Shown: piece by piece, positions 25,266 through 37,000 of the stretch | Layout: the number at the start of each line of letters is the position of its first letter | How positions within the stretch are numbered: the first letter of the stretch is position 1 | Origin: Doris montereyensis | Lineage: Eukaryota; Mollusca; Gastropoda; Nudibranchia; Dorididae | Assembly: GCA_037039925.1 (NCBI GenBank) | Contig: JAXRKP010001476.1 | Location: 2,501-66,500, forward strand | Direction: 5' to 3' | DNA length: 64,000 nucleotides | Notes under the pieces: model-generated | Seen by the model: only the letters and a program-made list of their open reading frames with translations | What the model was told of the DNA's origin: nothing | Databases searched by the model: none | Translations under genes and position numbers: made by a program

Positions 25266-25797
25266 TTATTCGCACCAGCTGCTTATCGCACATGGCTAGA
25301 ATTCACATATTTTGTCATGTCCAGACCATAAATCATTATGTGATTGTTGAGGAAATATGAGCGTGCACTGGTCGAAGTGAGATCAAGACGCTGCACTTAA
25401 TAATAGGTGTTTGTGTAGCGAAAAATCCGTCGGAACGATAAAGCGTGTGCTTGGGTGAAGCATGCGCCATGCACTTGCCGGTGACTACTGTATATATGTA
25501 ATAAATTTCAAATACTTTTCTCAAAATAGCTTTGTAATTTGACAAATGTTTGTGAACTTTACACTTGCAGATACAGACACTGACAAATTATTAACACAAT
25601 GATATAGTTCAAGTTCAAAGAAGAAAATTTGCTAAAATGCATTGTGTCATGTTCATAAATCTTTCATGTTTATTGGTAACAGTATCATTCAGCAATGCAC
25701 ATTTCTACTCATCTTCACACAATAATTATATCAGCACTCCATATTAAATAAAAACCATATGCAATGTAATATGGCTGCATAAAATTTCACAGACACC

Positions 25798-25956
25798 CTA
25801 AATTCTAAAAGACATGTTAATCATTCTTTGGTGGGAAGCCAACTGCATGATAGTGTATGCTGAGAGGATAACACCAACAGACACAAGGGCAACAGAAAGA
25901 TAGTAGAGTGGCATGTCCTTTGGCATTTTCTGCCATACTAATTTTCCATCATCAAC
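25798..25956 (-). CDS. COX7A2L: COX7A2L-like exon 3, frame break at C-terminus
   Basis: Acceptor CTTTTAG. It encodes [20 protein letters not shown] and the membrane helix to MQLAS. Read straight through, it ends at TAG 25800-25798. If one base is restored after LAS, it ends PKND with TAA at 25819-25817, as expected for the family. Confidence 0.8.
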   Translation of the reverse strand, partial: VDDGKLVWQKMPKDMPLYYLSVALVSVGVILSAYTIMQLASHQRMINMSFRI

Positions 25957-28900
25957 CTAAAAGTGGAAGAAAAATGAATGACTTACTTAACTGAAACATA
26001 ATAAACAATCTTAAATCTTACTAAAACTGCATTACAAATCCTCTAAACCAAGGTATGGGGCTCATTTTAATTTTCTTTCTTTTTTTCTATATCAGTTCCC
26101 ATTTCTACTTTCCAGTGTATGGGTTCAAATGCCCGAGATAACTTTCTCCAGGCTGCCCAGTCCTGACACTTTCTGCTTGCTTCCAAAAAAGTTAGATTTC
26201 TTTGCTTAAATGCCTATTTTATATCTTCTTCCCACTTTCTCCGAGGTCTGCCTTTGGTCTTTTACCTTGGGTTTTAGCACTATATACTGATTTAGCTATT
26301 CTATTGTCATTCATTCTGTTCACATGCCCAAACCAGCTCAGTTGATTTATTTTTATCTTAGTTTTATGCCATCTGCTTCGATTTGACCTCTTATTGTTGT
26401 GTTTCTGATTTTGTCTCTTTTAGTTTTCAGTTCTTAGACATTTCATTTCAGCTGCTTGTGCTCTACTGTGTAGTCTCTACTGTCTGCGTTCCAGGTAGAG
26501 GAGACTAGGACAATAAACTGTGTTGTATCAGTATACTGCCATTTTGGTTTTTGTTGACAATTCTTGTTTACCTATAAATGCCTTTCCTAGATGGTTATTT
26601 ATTGCCATTGCCTTTTGGAATCTTTTGCTGATTTCTTCTCTTAGTTTTCCTCTAAGTTAACCATAACTCTTAAGTAATCATAGCTTTGAATTTGTTCTAA
26701 ATTCTTCCTGCCCAATTTAAGATTTTGTGTTTTAGCTTCCCTAGTTACTAGCATTGTTTTGGTTTTCTTTGCATTTACTATCATCAATTTCATTCCTCTT
26801 TTATTTAGTTCATTGTTCATTATGTTGATATTCGACTGAAGGTCACTTTCTGATTTTCCAAACAGAACCAAATGATTAGCAAATGAAAGCATTGCTACAT
26901 TTACTGGTTTGAGCTTTCACATAACTACATTCATTTTCTTCATTTTTGAGGATGTCTTGGCAACTGAATCCATAAATGTGATAAACAAAAGAGGACTTAG
27001 GTTACAACCCTGTCTTACTCCTATATCTACATCAAATTTTGCAGATATGTTTCCAGCTACTCTCAATGCACATGTTGGTTTATTGTAAAAACTTTTAATG
27101 GCTTCTATTAAATTTTGCCATAGTTCATCCCTCCTCACAGAGTCAAATGCATTTTCTAAGTCAATAAAACACAGGTGCAAGTCAATGTTTCTCTCAAGTA
27201 ATTTTTCTATTATTTGTCTAATTGTAAATGTGTGGTCTTGTACACTTCTTTCTGGTCTAAATCCACTCTGATGTTCTTCAATCTGATCCTCTACTGTAGT
27301 GTCATTTTTCTGTAGTGTCATTTCTGTAGTGTCAGTATCCTGGCATACACTTTTTCTGGTACGCTAAGTAGTGATATCCCTCTATAGTTTGAGCATTCCA
27401 TAGTTGATCCTTTCTTGTGGTATTACCGTTCCCTTTTTCCAGTCGACTGGCACCTGTTTTGACTTCCATGCTTGTTGGTGTACGGCATGTAGTAGTTTGT
27501 CTGCCTCTCTCCCTTGGTTTTTAATCATTTCTGGATAAACTTGATCTGCTCCTGGGGCCTTTCCTAATTTTACTTTTCTTATAGCTGTTTGGATTTCTTC
27601 CATTCAGATACCTACATCTTCAGCTGTCTCATCTAGATTACTTGTTACTCTTACTAATTGACCTTTACTCCTTGTTCCCTATGCTCTGGAGGGATTATGT
27701 AATTGTTGAAAACACTTTCTCCATGATTTTGCTGTCTTCTTCTTTCATTATTTCTCCTTTGGCGTTCATAATTTGTCGTATTGGGCATGCTTTCGGCTTC
27801 CTCATGCTCTTCATTGCTCCCCAGAACAGCTTTTGATTTCCTTGATAGTTTTCTTGAAGTCCTTGTCCAAACTCTTCCCATTGTTTTTGTTTTGCTTTCC
27901 TCACTTCCTCTTTGGCGATAGTTTTTTTACTCACGTAATCTATCCTATCCTCTGGCTTCTATGTTTGCAAGTGTTTCTTCCAGGCATCTTTCTTTTCTTT
28001 GATTTTAGTCTTGACATTTTCATTCCCCCATGCTGTTCTTTTCCTATCTCCTTTAATTTGTTTCCTACCACTACCACAGACCTCTTCAGTTAAACTGAGG
28101 AGTGTTTCTTTATACATTTGCCACTTTTCTTCTACTGTGCTATCATTCACATCCATTTGCATTTCACTGATAAATCTTTTAACCTACATTGGTATATCTG
28201 TTTTACTATTGGCTTATTTAGTTCCTCTATTTCAAGTTTAGTAGCTTTCTTCTCTTTCCTTTTTCGTTTGTTTTCTTCAGTCAGTAATCTCATTTTGGCA
28301 ATCACTAGGTGATGATCACTCACTCTTGCACCCATGGTACTGTAAAAAGGGAGCTGCTTACTATTATGTAGTCTATCATTGACTTTTCACATCTGTCTTA
28401 ATTTACCCTTGTATATTTGTGGATATCTTTATGAGGAAAAAAGGTGTTGGCTATTTTCATGTTATTCTTTAGACAAAAATCTATTAGCCTCTCTCCCTTT
28501 GGAGACGTTGTCTTTCCTTCTTTACCTATTACTCCTTCTGATGTTTCTACATTGTTGCCTACTCTAGCGTTTATATCTCTTAAAACTATTAGTTCCTGTT
28601 TGGGTTTGAGATTGTCTGCAGCTATTTGTAAATCGTTTTTGAAGATATCTTTTTCTTCTTTGGTGGCCTACTCTGTTTGGTACATAAGCTATTAATAATC
28701 TAATTTCTCTTCCTTTTGGTTTAATATTTACCTCTAATAGTCGTGGGCTTATAAATTTCCAACTTTCTAGTAGCTTTTCATGCTTCAGGAGGTCTACTCC
28801 TGCTCTATCTTTGACACCTACTCCTGAGGTAGTATGGTTTGGTCCTACATTTTCTATTCTTTGTCCTTTTTTCCCATTTCTTCAACTAATTCTTTCTTTT

Positions 28901-31900
28901 TTCCATTTATTGCACTAATATTCCACGTTTCAAAAATCACAGTCCGTGTTCATTTCCATGTGAGTCTTCGAAAAGTCAAGCCGGGCATATTGTGTTTATT
29001 TCTCTGCATCAATTGATTTTGGATAAGCAGGTGATTGGCCCACTGACTGTACCCTAGGTAGATGGTGGGGCTGCTACCTTGAGGCCCCTTACAAAGCCTT
29101 ATTATTTTCTGTCAGGATTAACTCCCTTAGCCTTTGGTCACCCAAGATGAGCCTGCAAGACAGCAGGAGACTCATGGAGGACGAGACTGCCCAATCCCTG
29201 GATTTTAAGGTTCACTCCTCATAAATTTCAATTTCTCAAACCTTTTACTTAAATATGTATATATGTATCAATTAAAGCATGAAAATTTTTATTTTAAGCA
29301 TAGGGCCTACTGTCTTCAGGATTCTCAAAATGCAAACTGTCAACAAATTAAGTCAACTATTTATGGCCTCTGATTTTTAAATGAAAGCTGTGTCTCCCTC
29401 TTATAATTTTGTGAAAAACTTTCCTCATTTGGTCAAAACATGCTTGAAAACTAATAAGCTCCTTCGATCATGTACAAGTTTACTTCAGAGTTAAAAAAGT
29501 ATAAATGTATAATATTTATGTACTTTGTTCAATCAGTGACATTTTGTTCACTCATAGAATACCCAGAAACGATATTCAACAACTAAAATATCACTTGTTT
29601 TTGAGGATTGAAAGTTATAATTTGTTGTAATTTAAATATACACAAGAAGTACAACAGAAAACATGGTAGATATTCTGATATGCTAAAAACCTTTCATGAG
29701 AAAGCATGATTTCAAATGGAATCAAATAAGACCTTTAACTTTAACTTGAAAACCTTTGGACCGATTCTACTGAATTAAGTCTAAACATGCGCACAAATTA
29801 AATTTCATACAAAGGAGCCACAGTGGAGTGAAGTCAAAGGCGATATGACAATAAGTGACAACTCCACTAATAAAGACAGAACAAACACATGACGTTTCCG
29901 GTATAACCATTCGTCAGACAACAAACAAGAAATATCTAGAATTTAGATCTAAGCACTACCTAAGGCATCACAGAATGTAATGTCAGAAGAAAACAGAAAG
30001 GAGGAAGAAAGAAAGAAAAAGATGGTGATGATAAGAAGAGTAAGTAGAAAGGAATATGAAGAATATGTAGGGGCGAGAATGGAAGGTTCAGATCTAGAAT
30101 GAAATGAAAATATGAAAAAAAAGTAAGTAATAAAAGGTGAGGAGATAGAGAGAAGGAGAGAAAGAGAGAGAGAAAAAAATTAAAAACAGGAAAGGAAGAA
30201 AAAAGAGAGAGAGGTGTGAGTACGGGAAACAAGAACGAAAGAAAAGGATAACTATAAGACTAGATCTGTATCTCACTGGTTCTAGAAAGAAGAAATGATA
30301 GAGAATGAATGAAAGGAAGTATCAATCAAGGCAAAAATTTACAATATTTTATATTTTTCGTTTTTTGTCTGACGAAGGGTTATACCCGAAACATCACACA
30401 TGTTTTTTTCTGTCTTTATTAGTGGAGTTGTCACTTATTGTCATATTTCGGCAAATTAAATTTCAATCATTTACTGATCCTCTAGCATTATTAGCATTTA
30501 AAAAAAAAAGAAAAAAAGTATCAAATTCACGCTTCTGTAATATCTGTTTTTATGAGATAATTAAAAAGGAAAAAAAAAGTTTTAAACTGAAGATTATACA
30601 GTATTATATTGCTGAGCTGTGGCGTTGGTGGCCGAGTGGTTAGGCTGCCAGACTGGGGATCATGAGGGCATGAGTTCGAATTCTAGCAATGTCAGGTCCG
30701 ATGTTGTGTTTCTTGGAAAAGACACTTAACACGCATTTTCCTCACCCTACTCAGGTGTAAATTGGTACAAGCACTAGCTTGGGAGTAAAAACCTGCGTCA
30801 GACTAGTGTTCTGACCTGATTATTGTCACCTGTTCTGCTTCACGCTATAGAAACCGGGATAAGTTTTGGCTTTAAGGGCCTTAACCCAAGAAAAGCGCAG
30901 GCCCTTCATTTAAGGCGTATTGCAGTTGGCCCGGGAAGCGCACATGCTCTATATTTAGGGCCGCCGTCATTGGCACGGAAAGCGCACAGACCCTATATTT
31001 AGGGCCAGACACCTAGGCTTCTTTAATGGAAATTTCCACTTTCCTTACATGGTTGACCTTTGAGTTCATAGTTGAATAACAGCCGATGAGATTACAATTT
31101 ATTTTAAGCAAGTGGCTTTCCCAATAGCCTCATTTTCATTCGTCAAAGTGACGCTTTTGCCATTCAACACACTTCGTGTAAGCCTAAGTTGATTACACGG
31201 CTATCGCTGCTATTGTTTAGTCCTTAGTTTAAGTTTCTTTTGTTGCAACAACATCTCAATATGAATTCCTTATTCTTTCAACTTAAAGAAAATGCATGTT
31301 GTATAGGTCTTTTATCATCTGTAAACGTGAAATCATTGTTCAAACTAAGTCTAAATCCTAGCTTCACCCGTTGCACACACTCGTTTTTTCATGCAAATGG
31401 CTGAGGAAACCCTCACTGTAAGAAGGTCACTTCTGGTAACACAGCAAGCTCTACTTGGGTTAAAGGAACTTTACTTTATATTGCTGGGAAAAAAATTTTT
31501 TTTTTATATAAAAAGAGAAAGATATTTGCACAAATGTCTCTTTCTCCCTCTTCATTCCATTTCCTTAAGCTTTTTAAAAAGAGCTTAACATTTATCGTTA
31601 AACCTTCTGAGAAAATAAATCTACTCACACATAATTTGCTCTGTAAAGCCATTAGTCGTCTGTATCGAGGATCATTAGGAACAGGGTAACCGCCTGATTT
31701 TGGTTGGGGTTTGACAGCTGACTTTGATGCAGGTTGAGTGTATTCATAATGGACCTCTGGAACTTCTGATAATGTTGTAGCCAGTGACTGTGGGCAATAT
31801 TATTACATATTATCAATATAAAAGAAAAAAATCCTACAAATTACAACACCCCCCTCAAAACAAAAACAAAGTCATTAAAGGAGTACAACAATATTTTCTC

Positions 31901-33544
31901 TTGAGGAAGGATGGGCCTATATCTGATTGGATATTTTTTAAGCAAATCAAAGTCAACTGCAACACTATGACATTTCATTTAGGTTGACATTGTGCATGGA
32001 TCATAAATATTATAAAAATTAAAAAATGTTATTAAAAAAGAATTAAAAGGAAGGGTGATGCAGAGAAGAAGAAAAAAAGGAAGCAGCCTAAAGATTGGTT
32101 TGTTCCACCATTGATCTTCCAATTGTAAGTAGATGTTAGAGGTTGTGATAATTAAAAGCTAGGCAGTCGTCTGAAGAAAAGGTGGGGATGGGGAGATGTG
32201 TGAATTTTTCCATAATATTATAATAATAATAATAATAATAATAATGCAAAATGTGAGCGCCCCTATCCATGAGGGTCATACATCATAAAATAGCTTAGCC
32301 TACATATTTACAATTACTATAAAAATCATGCCATCTGCATACATGAAGAATGTTACAATTAGGATGAACAGTACCTAAATGACGATATGTGCTAATTACA
32401 AGATGGCCCTATACACGCGTGAGCGTGCACACACGTACGTTGCAGGTGCCAACCCCTCACATCCTATGATAGGTCTAAATGTCAGTTTTTAAAGTCTCTG
32501 TATTTAAAAGTATAATAATAGTTAATGAAGTCAAACTAAGAGATCTAAGAATAATTACATTATATACATCACAGTGTTAAGGATACCATACATAAATAAA
32601 AACACCAAAACCTTAATATGGGTTTTAGAAAATGCCAATATAAGTTAAATATATATATGGGAGTCGAAATTGGATGTGAAGCGGAACAACTGTGTTTTAG
32701 AGTTACGCCGATTGTTTAAAGGAAGGAAGGGTTGTACAATTTCTAGTTTTAACTGACAAAGGATTCGATATAGATGGGGCCTTTGAAAAGGTGAAAGAAG
32801 GTTCAAGAAATTGTCTTAGGACGCTTCTTTTTAGTTGCAAAAATTGTGATGATCTAAGCGGACGATTGAGGTGGTGAACTTTAAGGAGATATTTTAGATA
32901 GTTGGGGGTAGTGTCATGAATGCAGTTGAAGGTGAAATGTGCTATCTTTATATGATTCTCTTCTCTACAGGAAGCCAATGTAGAGAGCACAAAAACGGAG
33001 TGATGTGTTCAGACTTAGTTACAATTCTTGCTGCTTTATTTTGAAGTAATTATGATCAATGGATAGAAGTCTTTGGCAACCCATAGAGAAGAGAATTACA
33101 GTAGTCAAGACGACTTGTGACAAGGGCATGGACAAGTATATTACATGTTTCTTCGTATAACAGATTTCGGATACATACACGAGAGATGCTTTATAGGAGA
33201 GATTATATCTATGTATTCGCGATTGTTTTTTATCTTCTCCAGCAACAATAGCGTGTAAATATCCAGCCATGGCTATAGTAATATTAAAAAATTGAACAGT
33301 ATTGAAGATCTACATTTAATATAGATCTAGATCTAGGTCTAGAGACACATCTAGAATCTAGAATCTAGATAGATCTAGAAACCTAGATCTAGATATATCT
33401 AGAAAACCTAGATCTAGATCTAGAATCTACACAAGATACAAGATTCTTGCCTCGACTTACCTTGGCACTCAGAGGCTTTCCCATAGCCATATCCTGGGTT
33501 GCAGCCGCTATTGACTGGCTGATTTGATTAAACTTGAAAAACAT
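25798..33544 (-). CDS. COX7A2L: Cytochrome c oxidase subunit 7A-related gene (spliced)
   Basis: Three exons on the minus strand: 33544-33461, 31787-31629 and 25956-25798, all joined in phase 0. The start [12 protein letters not shown] matches the short matrix-side start of COX7A2L-type proteins. The middle exon has [22 protein letters not shown] and a proline-rich linker. The last exon has [10 protein letters not shown] and a membrane helix ([18 protein letters not shown]), the single transmembrane segment of the COX7A family. Such proteins sit in the inner mitochondrial membrane in complex IV or in its supercomplex link to complex III. The C-terminus is odd: one base appears missing near 25830, so the expected PKND-stop is read as [11 protein letters not shown]. 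The symbol is by family resemblance; COX7A1/2 is the alternative. It lies head to head with CCDC170. Confidence 0.75.
26067..29200 (-). mobile_element. RTE-like LINE copy 2, near full length, in COX7A2L-like intron 2
   Basis: Minus-strand motifs in order, right to left: the 5' region with CTTAGCCTTTGGTCACCCAA (near 29130), endonuclease end [13 protein letters not shown] (near 28310), linker [20 protein letters not shown] (near 27520), [18 protein letters not shown] and [20 protein letters not shown] (27130-27290), then [11 protein letters not shown] near 26880, where the catalytic aspartates of FADD are lost. A CTTTCTTT tail lies at the left end. Frames are broken. It is in the same orientation as the host gene, and both host exons are outside it. 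Confidence 0.9.
29842..30453. mobile_element. Long inverted-repeat element with purine-rich centre
   Basis: The sequence from about 29842 to 29921 (CGATATGACAATAAGTGACA...) is repeated inverted at about 30366-30453, with roughly 80-90 bases matching apart from small differences. The centre is a GA-rich tract on the plus strand. Each arm contains a hairpin word like GACGAAGGGTTATACCCGAA. There is no coding capacity. It lies in an intron of the COX7A2L-like gene. It could be a foldback MITE or two opposed copies of a short repeat. Confidence 0.65.
30617..30890 (+). repeat. SINE family A, copy 1
   Basis: A tRNA-like head has an A box GTGGCCGAGTGGTTAGG (30628-30644) and a B box GAGTTCGAATTC (30672-30683), close to tRNA-Ser/Leu. 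A central part TTTCTTGGAAAAGACACTTA...CTCAGGTGTAAATTGGTAC follows, then a tail CTTTAAGGGCC. The central part is shared with the copy at 38927. It resembles central domains seen in many animal SINEs, which is a recollection rather than a search result. Confidence 0.8.
30894..31010. repeat. Tandem repeat of about 44 bases
   Basis: Almost three units, each starting AAGCGCA followed by a CCCT(A/T)...ATTTA(G)GG motif and ending TTGGC(C/A)CGG. Units start at 30894, 30937 and 30981. A related single unit is seen near 6205-6265, and a weaker one near 2765. The array directly follows a SINE tail. Confidence 0.6.
31629..31787 (-). CDS. COX7A2L: COX7A2L-like exon 2
   Basis: Acceptor TTGCCCACAG, donor GTGAGT. 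159 bases, phase 0 on both sides. It encodes [20 protein letters not shown] and then [20 protein letters not shown]. The ALQSKL segment aligns with the LQK(L/F)F start of the COX7A domain. Confidence 0.85.
32218..32246. repeat. TAA microsatellite
   Basis: About nine uninterrupted TAA units. Confidence 0.9.
32650..33270 (-). mobile_element. CR1/L2-like LINE 3' fragment in COX7A2L-like intron 1
   Basis: The minus strand, in several frames, reads [18 protein letters not shown] near 33070-33120, then [14 protein letters not shown] near 32960-33000, [13 protein letters not shown] and PNYLKYLL near 32890-32950, and RPLRSSQ near 32855. This is the classic region after the RT of CR1/L2 elements. It was disabled by frame shifts, including one after IDH near 33055. 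It is distinct from the RTE-like family but related to the fragment at 2700-3530. Confidence 0.8.
33305..33430. repeat. AGATCTAGA-rich simple repeat
   Basis: Dense overlapping AGATCTAGA/TCTAGAT words just outside the first exon of the COX7A2L-like gene, matching the array at 2400-2535. Confidence 0.75.
33461..33544 (-). CDS. COX7A2L: COX7A2L-like exon 1
   Basis: 28 codons, [20 protein letters not shown] to LSAK, donor GTAAGT. This ATG was chosen because family members start with a short M-aromatic-K-F motif. An in-frame upstream ATG at 33661 would add 39 residues that do not look conserved. Confidence 0.8.
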
Positions 33545-33870
33545 TTTGTAAATGCCAATAAACCAACGGCACAATAAGTAAAAGTAGCCTAAAAAAATAG
33601 AAGTACAAAGATTGTGTCTTCGTCTTTGCTCCTTATTGCTGAAGGCTAAAGTGAAGGACAAGATATGCGAATTTTAAGAGTTATATCCCTTCATCGTTTA
33701 GCCACCCCAATGAACTCTCGTAGATTGCGAGATCACTGAGAGGCTGTATACGGGTATTGATATCGTTGCTATGCGAGGCATTGGCGAGAAGAATATTTGG
33801 ATAAGTTGTGGTGGTCGCTATCTTCTCAATATTTTCCTTATTTTTGCACTGTCCATGAATTTATAGTAAG
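33545..33870. promoter_or_regulatory. Likely bidirectional promoter
   Basis: The 326 bases between the start codons of two divergent genes must contain both 5' ends. No TATA box is clear. A CCAAT word lies at 33707-33711. An X-box-like half site GTTGCTATG is at 33765-33773, whose second half (CGAGGC) is a poor match. These sites are suggestive only. Confidence 0.55.
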
Positions 33871-34053
33871 ATGAGCTACTTACATCTAGGAAGAGATAAA
33901 GATAGCCTTCCTGCTATCAATTCTGCCAGGAGAATTAAAGCCCTAGAAGACGAATTAAACGCATATCGACTGAGAGACCGAGAGGGACTTGGATATGCAC
34001 AGCCACCACAGGGAATTATAAAACATGATAGTTCATGGAGAGCTGCAAGTGAG
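33871..34053 (+). CDS. CCDC170: CCDC170 exon 1
   Basis: ATG at 33871, 61 codons, donor GTATGT. It encodes MSYLHLGRDKDSLPAINSAR and the first heptads (IKALEDELNAYRLRDREGL). Confidence 0.9.
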
Positions 34054-37000
34054 GTATGTTGAGTGAAAACGGGATCCTAACGTGTTTTTATGGTTTATTT
34101 GCCACATTTCAAGAATAATTTACTTCATGGAGACAATCTGCCTCCTGGTCTAAACTGCTGCGCTGGCAGTAGTGGCAGAGAGATCGACATGAAAAAGAAG
34201 AATTTGAAGAATATAGATCTATTGTTCTAGCCAACATTCAATTTAATCGGCAAGGAGTAACAATATAGAGCAGTTTGCTGGGAATGATTTCCATATCAGG
34301 CACATCATTTAATTTTCGCTAATGACCGAAAATTCAGTAAGAAGTGAACAAAACATATCTCAGACTCAAATCATCATTGAAACCAAAACTTCTTCACACA
34401 TGATAATCCATCTAGTGAGTCGAGGCTAAGAACTCTAAACAGCGGCTATTGTGTTCTTTTTCGCTATTGTTACATGTGGTGCCGGTAAATGAAAATTGTA
34501 GATCTTTAACAGGCACTGTCGTACATGACAGCTGTTGGGATGAGATACCTGAGTGAGGGAACCAACTTCTTAATGGTGGAGTTGAGTAACTTTCGAATCA
34601 ATGGTTGGTCCTAATCTGATATGATATGTCACCCTGACTGTTGTCAATGCCATTCTAACAGCTTGAGTTTAAATAAAATGTTTGTTCTCTAAGTCTCACA
34701 CTGAGTCATAGGTTTGTAGATGTTGATTTGTATGTCTGAGCAACCTAATGGTTTGGCATTGCGGATATTTATGACTGTTGCTTTGACAGCATGTTTAATA
34801 CAGACGATTTATTTCTGAATAGTAAAGTTCAAAATTAATTTGATTTGTTCATTTATTTTTGTCCTTAAAATGTATTTCAGCTTCAAGATCAGTTAAAATC
34901 TTTCCGTGAGGAGCTGAAAAAGAAAGACAGCTTAATTCAACACTTAGTAAGTCTTGATGGATCACCTAAGATACCAAGAGCACCAGACTCTTATAAGGTG
35001 AGTAAAGGAAAAGATGAAATGAATATGATTTTATTAACATCTTCTGAAGGGAACGGCCTTTCTATTAACAAAATCGATTATCCAATGAGTGTGAATCTTT
35101 TCTAAATATTCAAATGATTATAGTTATTTATGTAGTACAATTGGAATAAAGATGTTTTTATGAGAGAGAAAAATAGTTTGTGATACTTGTATAGGTTCTA
35201 AACCTATATTTTCTGAAATTTAAGAACAAATAGAGTGAGAGGGAACAAAACAAGTAAGTAACCAACAAGGGAAAAGTTGTTTTGAGAAAAGTTTAACAAT
35301 TTTAATCTCCTTTTTTTCTTCATTAGTTTGATAGCATGTATGTTGGAGAAAGAACAGCTTTGGATTCTACCAGGACTGATCTTGCAACCTTTCAAGTTAA
35401 ATATGAGAGGTCCCAAGCACAGGTACCAGTAGTATACCTTTTCTTTAGACTGTTGAGGAAGATTCCTAGTTCAGAGAACAAGAAAATATTGCTCATTAAT
35501 CTGAGATTAATTTTTGTATTTCTTTTCCAGATGTTTGGGAGATAAAACAAATGAAGGAAAGAGACAGAAAAGTAAAATGGAATGAAAACTCAATAATTCA
35601 AAAACAAACCAAACAAAATAAAACAAGATACCAAACACATGTACAAAATGTTAATGAAAAGCTACATTTTGGAAAATGTCTATTGTGTATGTTATTATCG
35701 TTTTTATTTTGTAAGACCCGTTCTTAAAATGATAAGGGGTCAAAACATCTCTAGGTTTGTAGTAATGTGATACTTGTTAACCATGTAAAATAATTTTATT
35801 TTCAATTTAACATAATCTTATATGCTTTTAGCAAGTTCATGTAGAAGAAGTTTGTTTTACGCTTTCAAAACATTAATCTCAATAAGAAATTAAAATGGAG
35901 AGGGACGTCCTGCTTTGTATTTGTTTGCATAAAAGACATAATAAATTATTTTCTTTTAAGGTACATGAGCTTAAGGCTGAAATTGATGCCAGAGACATCA
36001 AGCTAAAGGAATTTCAGCATTTACTGAAACAACAAGAGAAAATGAAGAACGCCTTGGTGTAATGGTCTCCTCTATGCGAGAAAGACTTGCTGAATTCGAA
36101 TCAAGAGCTGGGTCTTTTGAGACTGTTGCCAATCGTGGAGAAGCCACCATTGGTGCATTGCAAAGAGAAAATCGAGAAGCGAATGATAAAGTTATCGAGC
36201 TTGAGTCAAGGCTGAGGTAAATTTGTAACTTCAGTTTTGTGCTTTTGATATATTTCAGGATGGATAAACCAGGCAAAATCTGTGGTAAAGGGTACAGGAG
36301 AGTGGTTCTCACTTAGAAGTTCCACCACAGGAACAGAAAAAACCCCACAATTAAAATTATTATGTTATGGAGCAAATTTTTAGAAATCGTCGACATTGGT
36401 AAATTAAAACATATTGCATTACATTATTTAGAAAAGGAGAATCTTAAAAGAGCTAAACAATAAGATTAGATGGCGGATAGACAAATTATCCAACCAATTA
36501 AGTAACATCAGTAATGAAAACATGACAAAAATGGTAAACAATAGCTAGAAGTAAAAAAAATAAATATGTGATTCATGTTTTGCAATAGGAAACAGCTTGG
36601 AGCTCGTGAGGAGACTGAGGCTAAAGCTCATAGTGAACATAGGAGACTCATGGACTTTTTGAGCCAAGTTAGCAGTTTGCTCATACACACTGATGAGTTG
36701 GCAGACCCATCACCTTCATCTGTGGATTTGATCATTAGAAAGGTTTGTTTATTTCTTTGGAAAAGGGCAGAAAGAAAAGAAATGTGATACTTTCCAATTT
36801 GTTGCCACTGTCTTATATATCAACAATCTAGAAATTAGTAGCTGGATGTCACAAAGATTGAAGTTGAATGTACATAACTATTGGTATGAATATTTGTTCG
36901 GAAGTATTTAAGATATGAATAAAAGACGAGAAAGAAGGCTGAGAGAGTAGAAAGAAAGTTGTCATTTTGGAGATGGCTCTTTATTTCTCTAATTTTGCAT

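Noticed and set aside
27642..28695. Plus-strand hydrophobic open frames that look like membrane proteins
   Set aside because: They are antisense shadows of the LINE polyprotein on the minus strand. The same applies at 45.2-46.6 kb and 59.9-60.8 kb.
30617..30700. A real tRNA-Ser or tRNA-Leu gene
   Set aside because: The A and B boxes are good, but the acceptor stem does not close and the head runs straight into a SINE body and tail.
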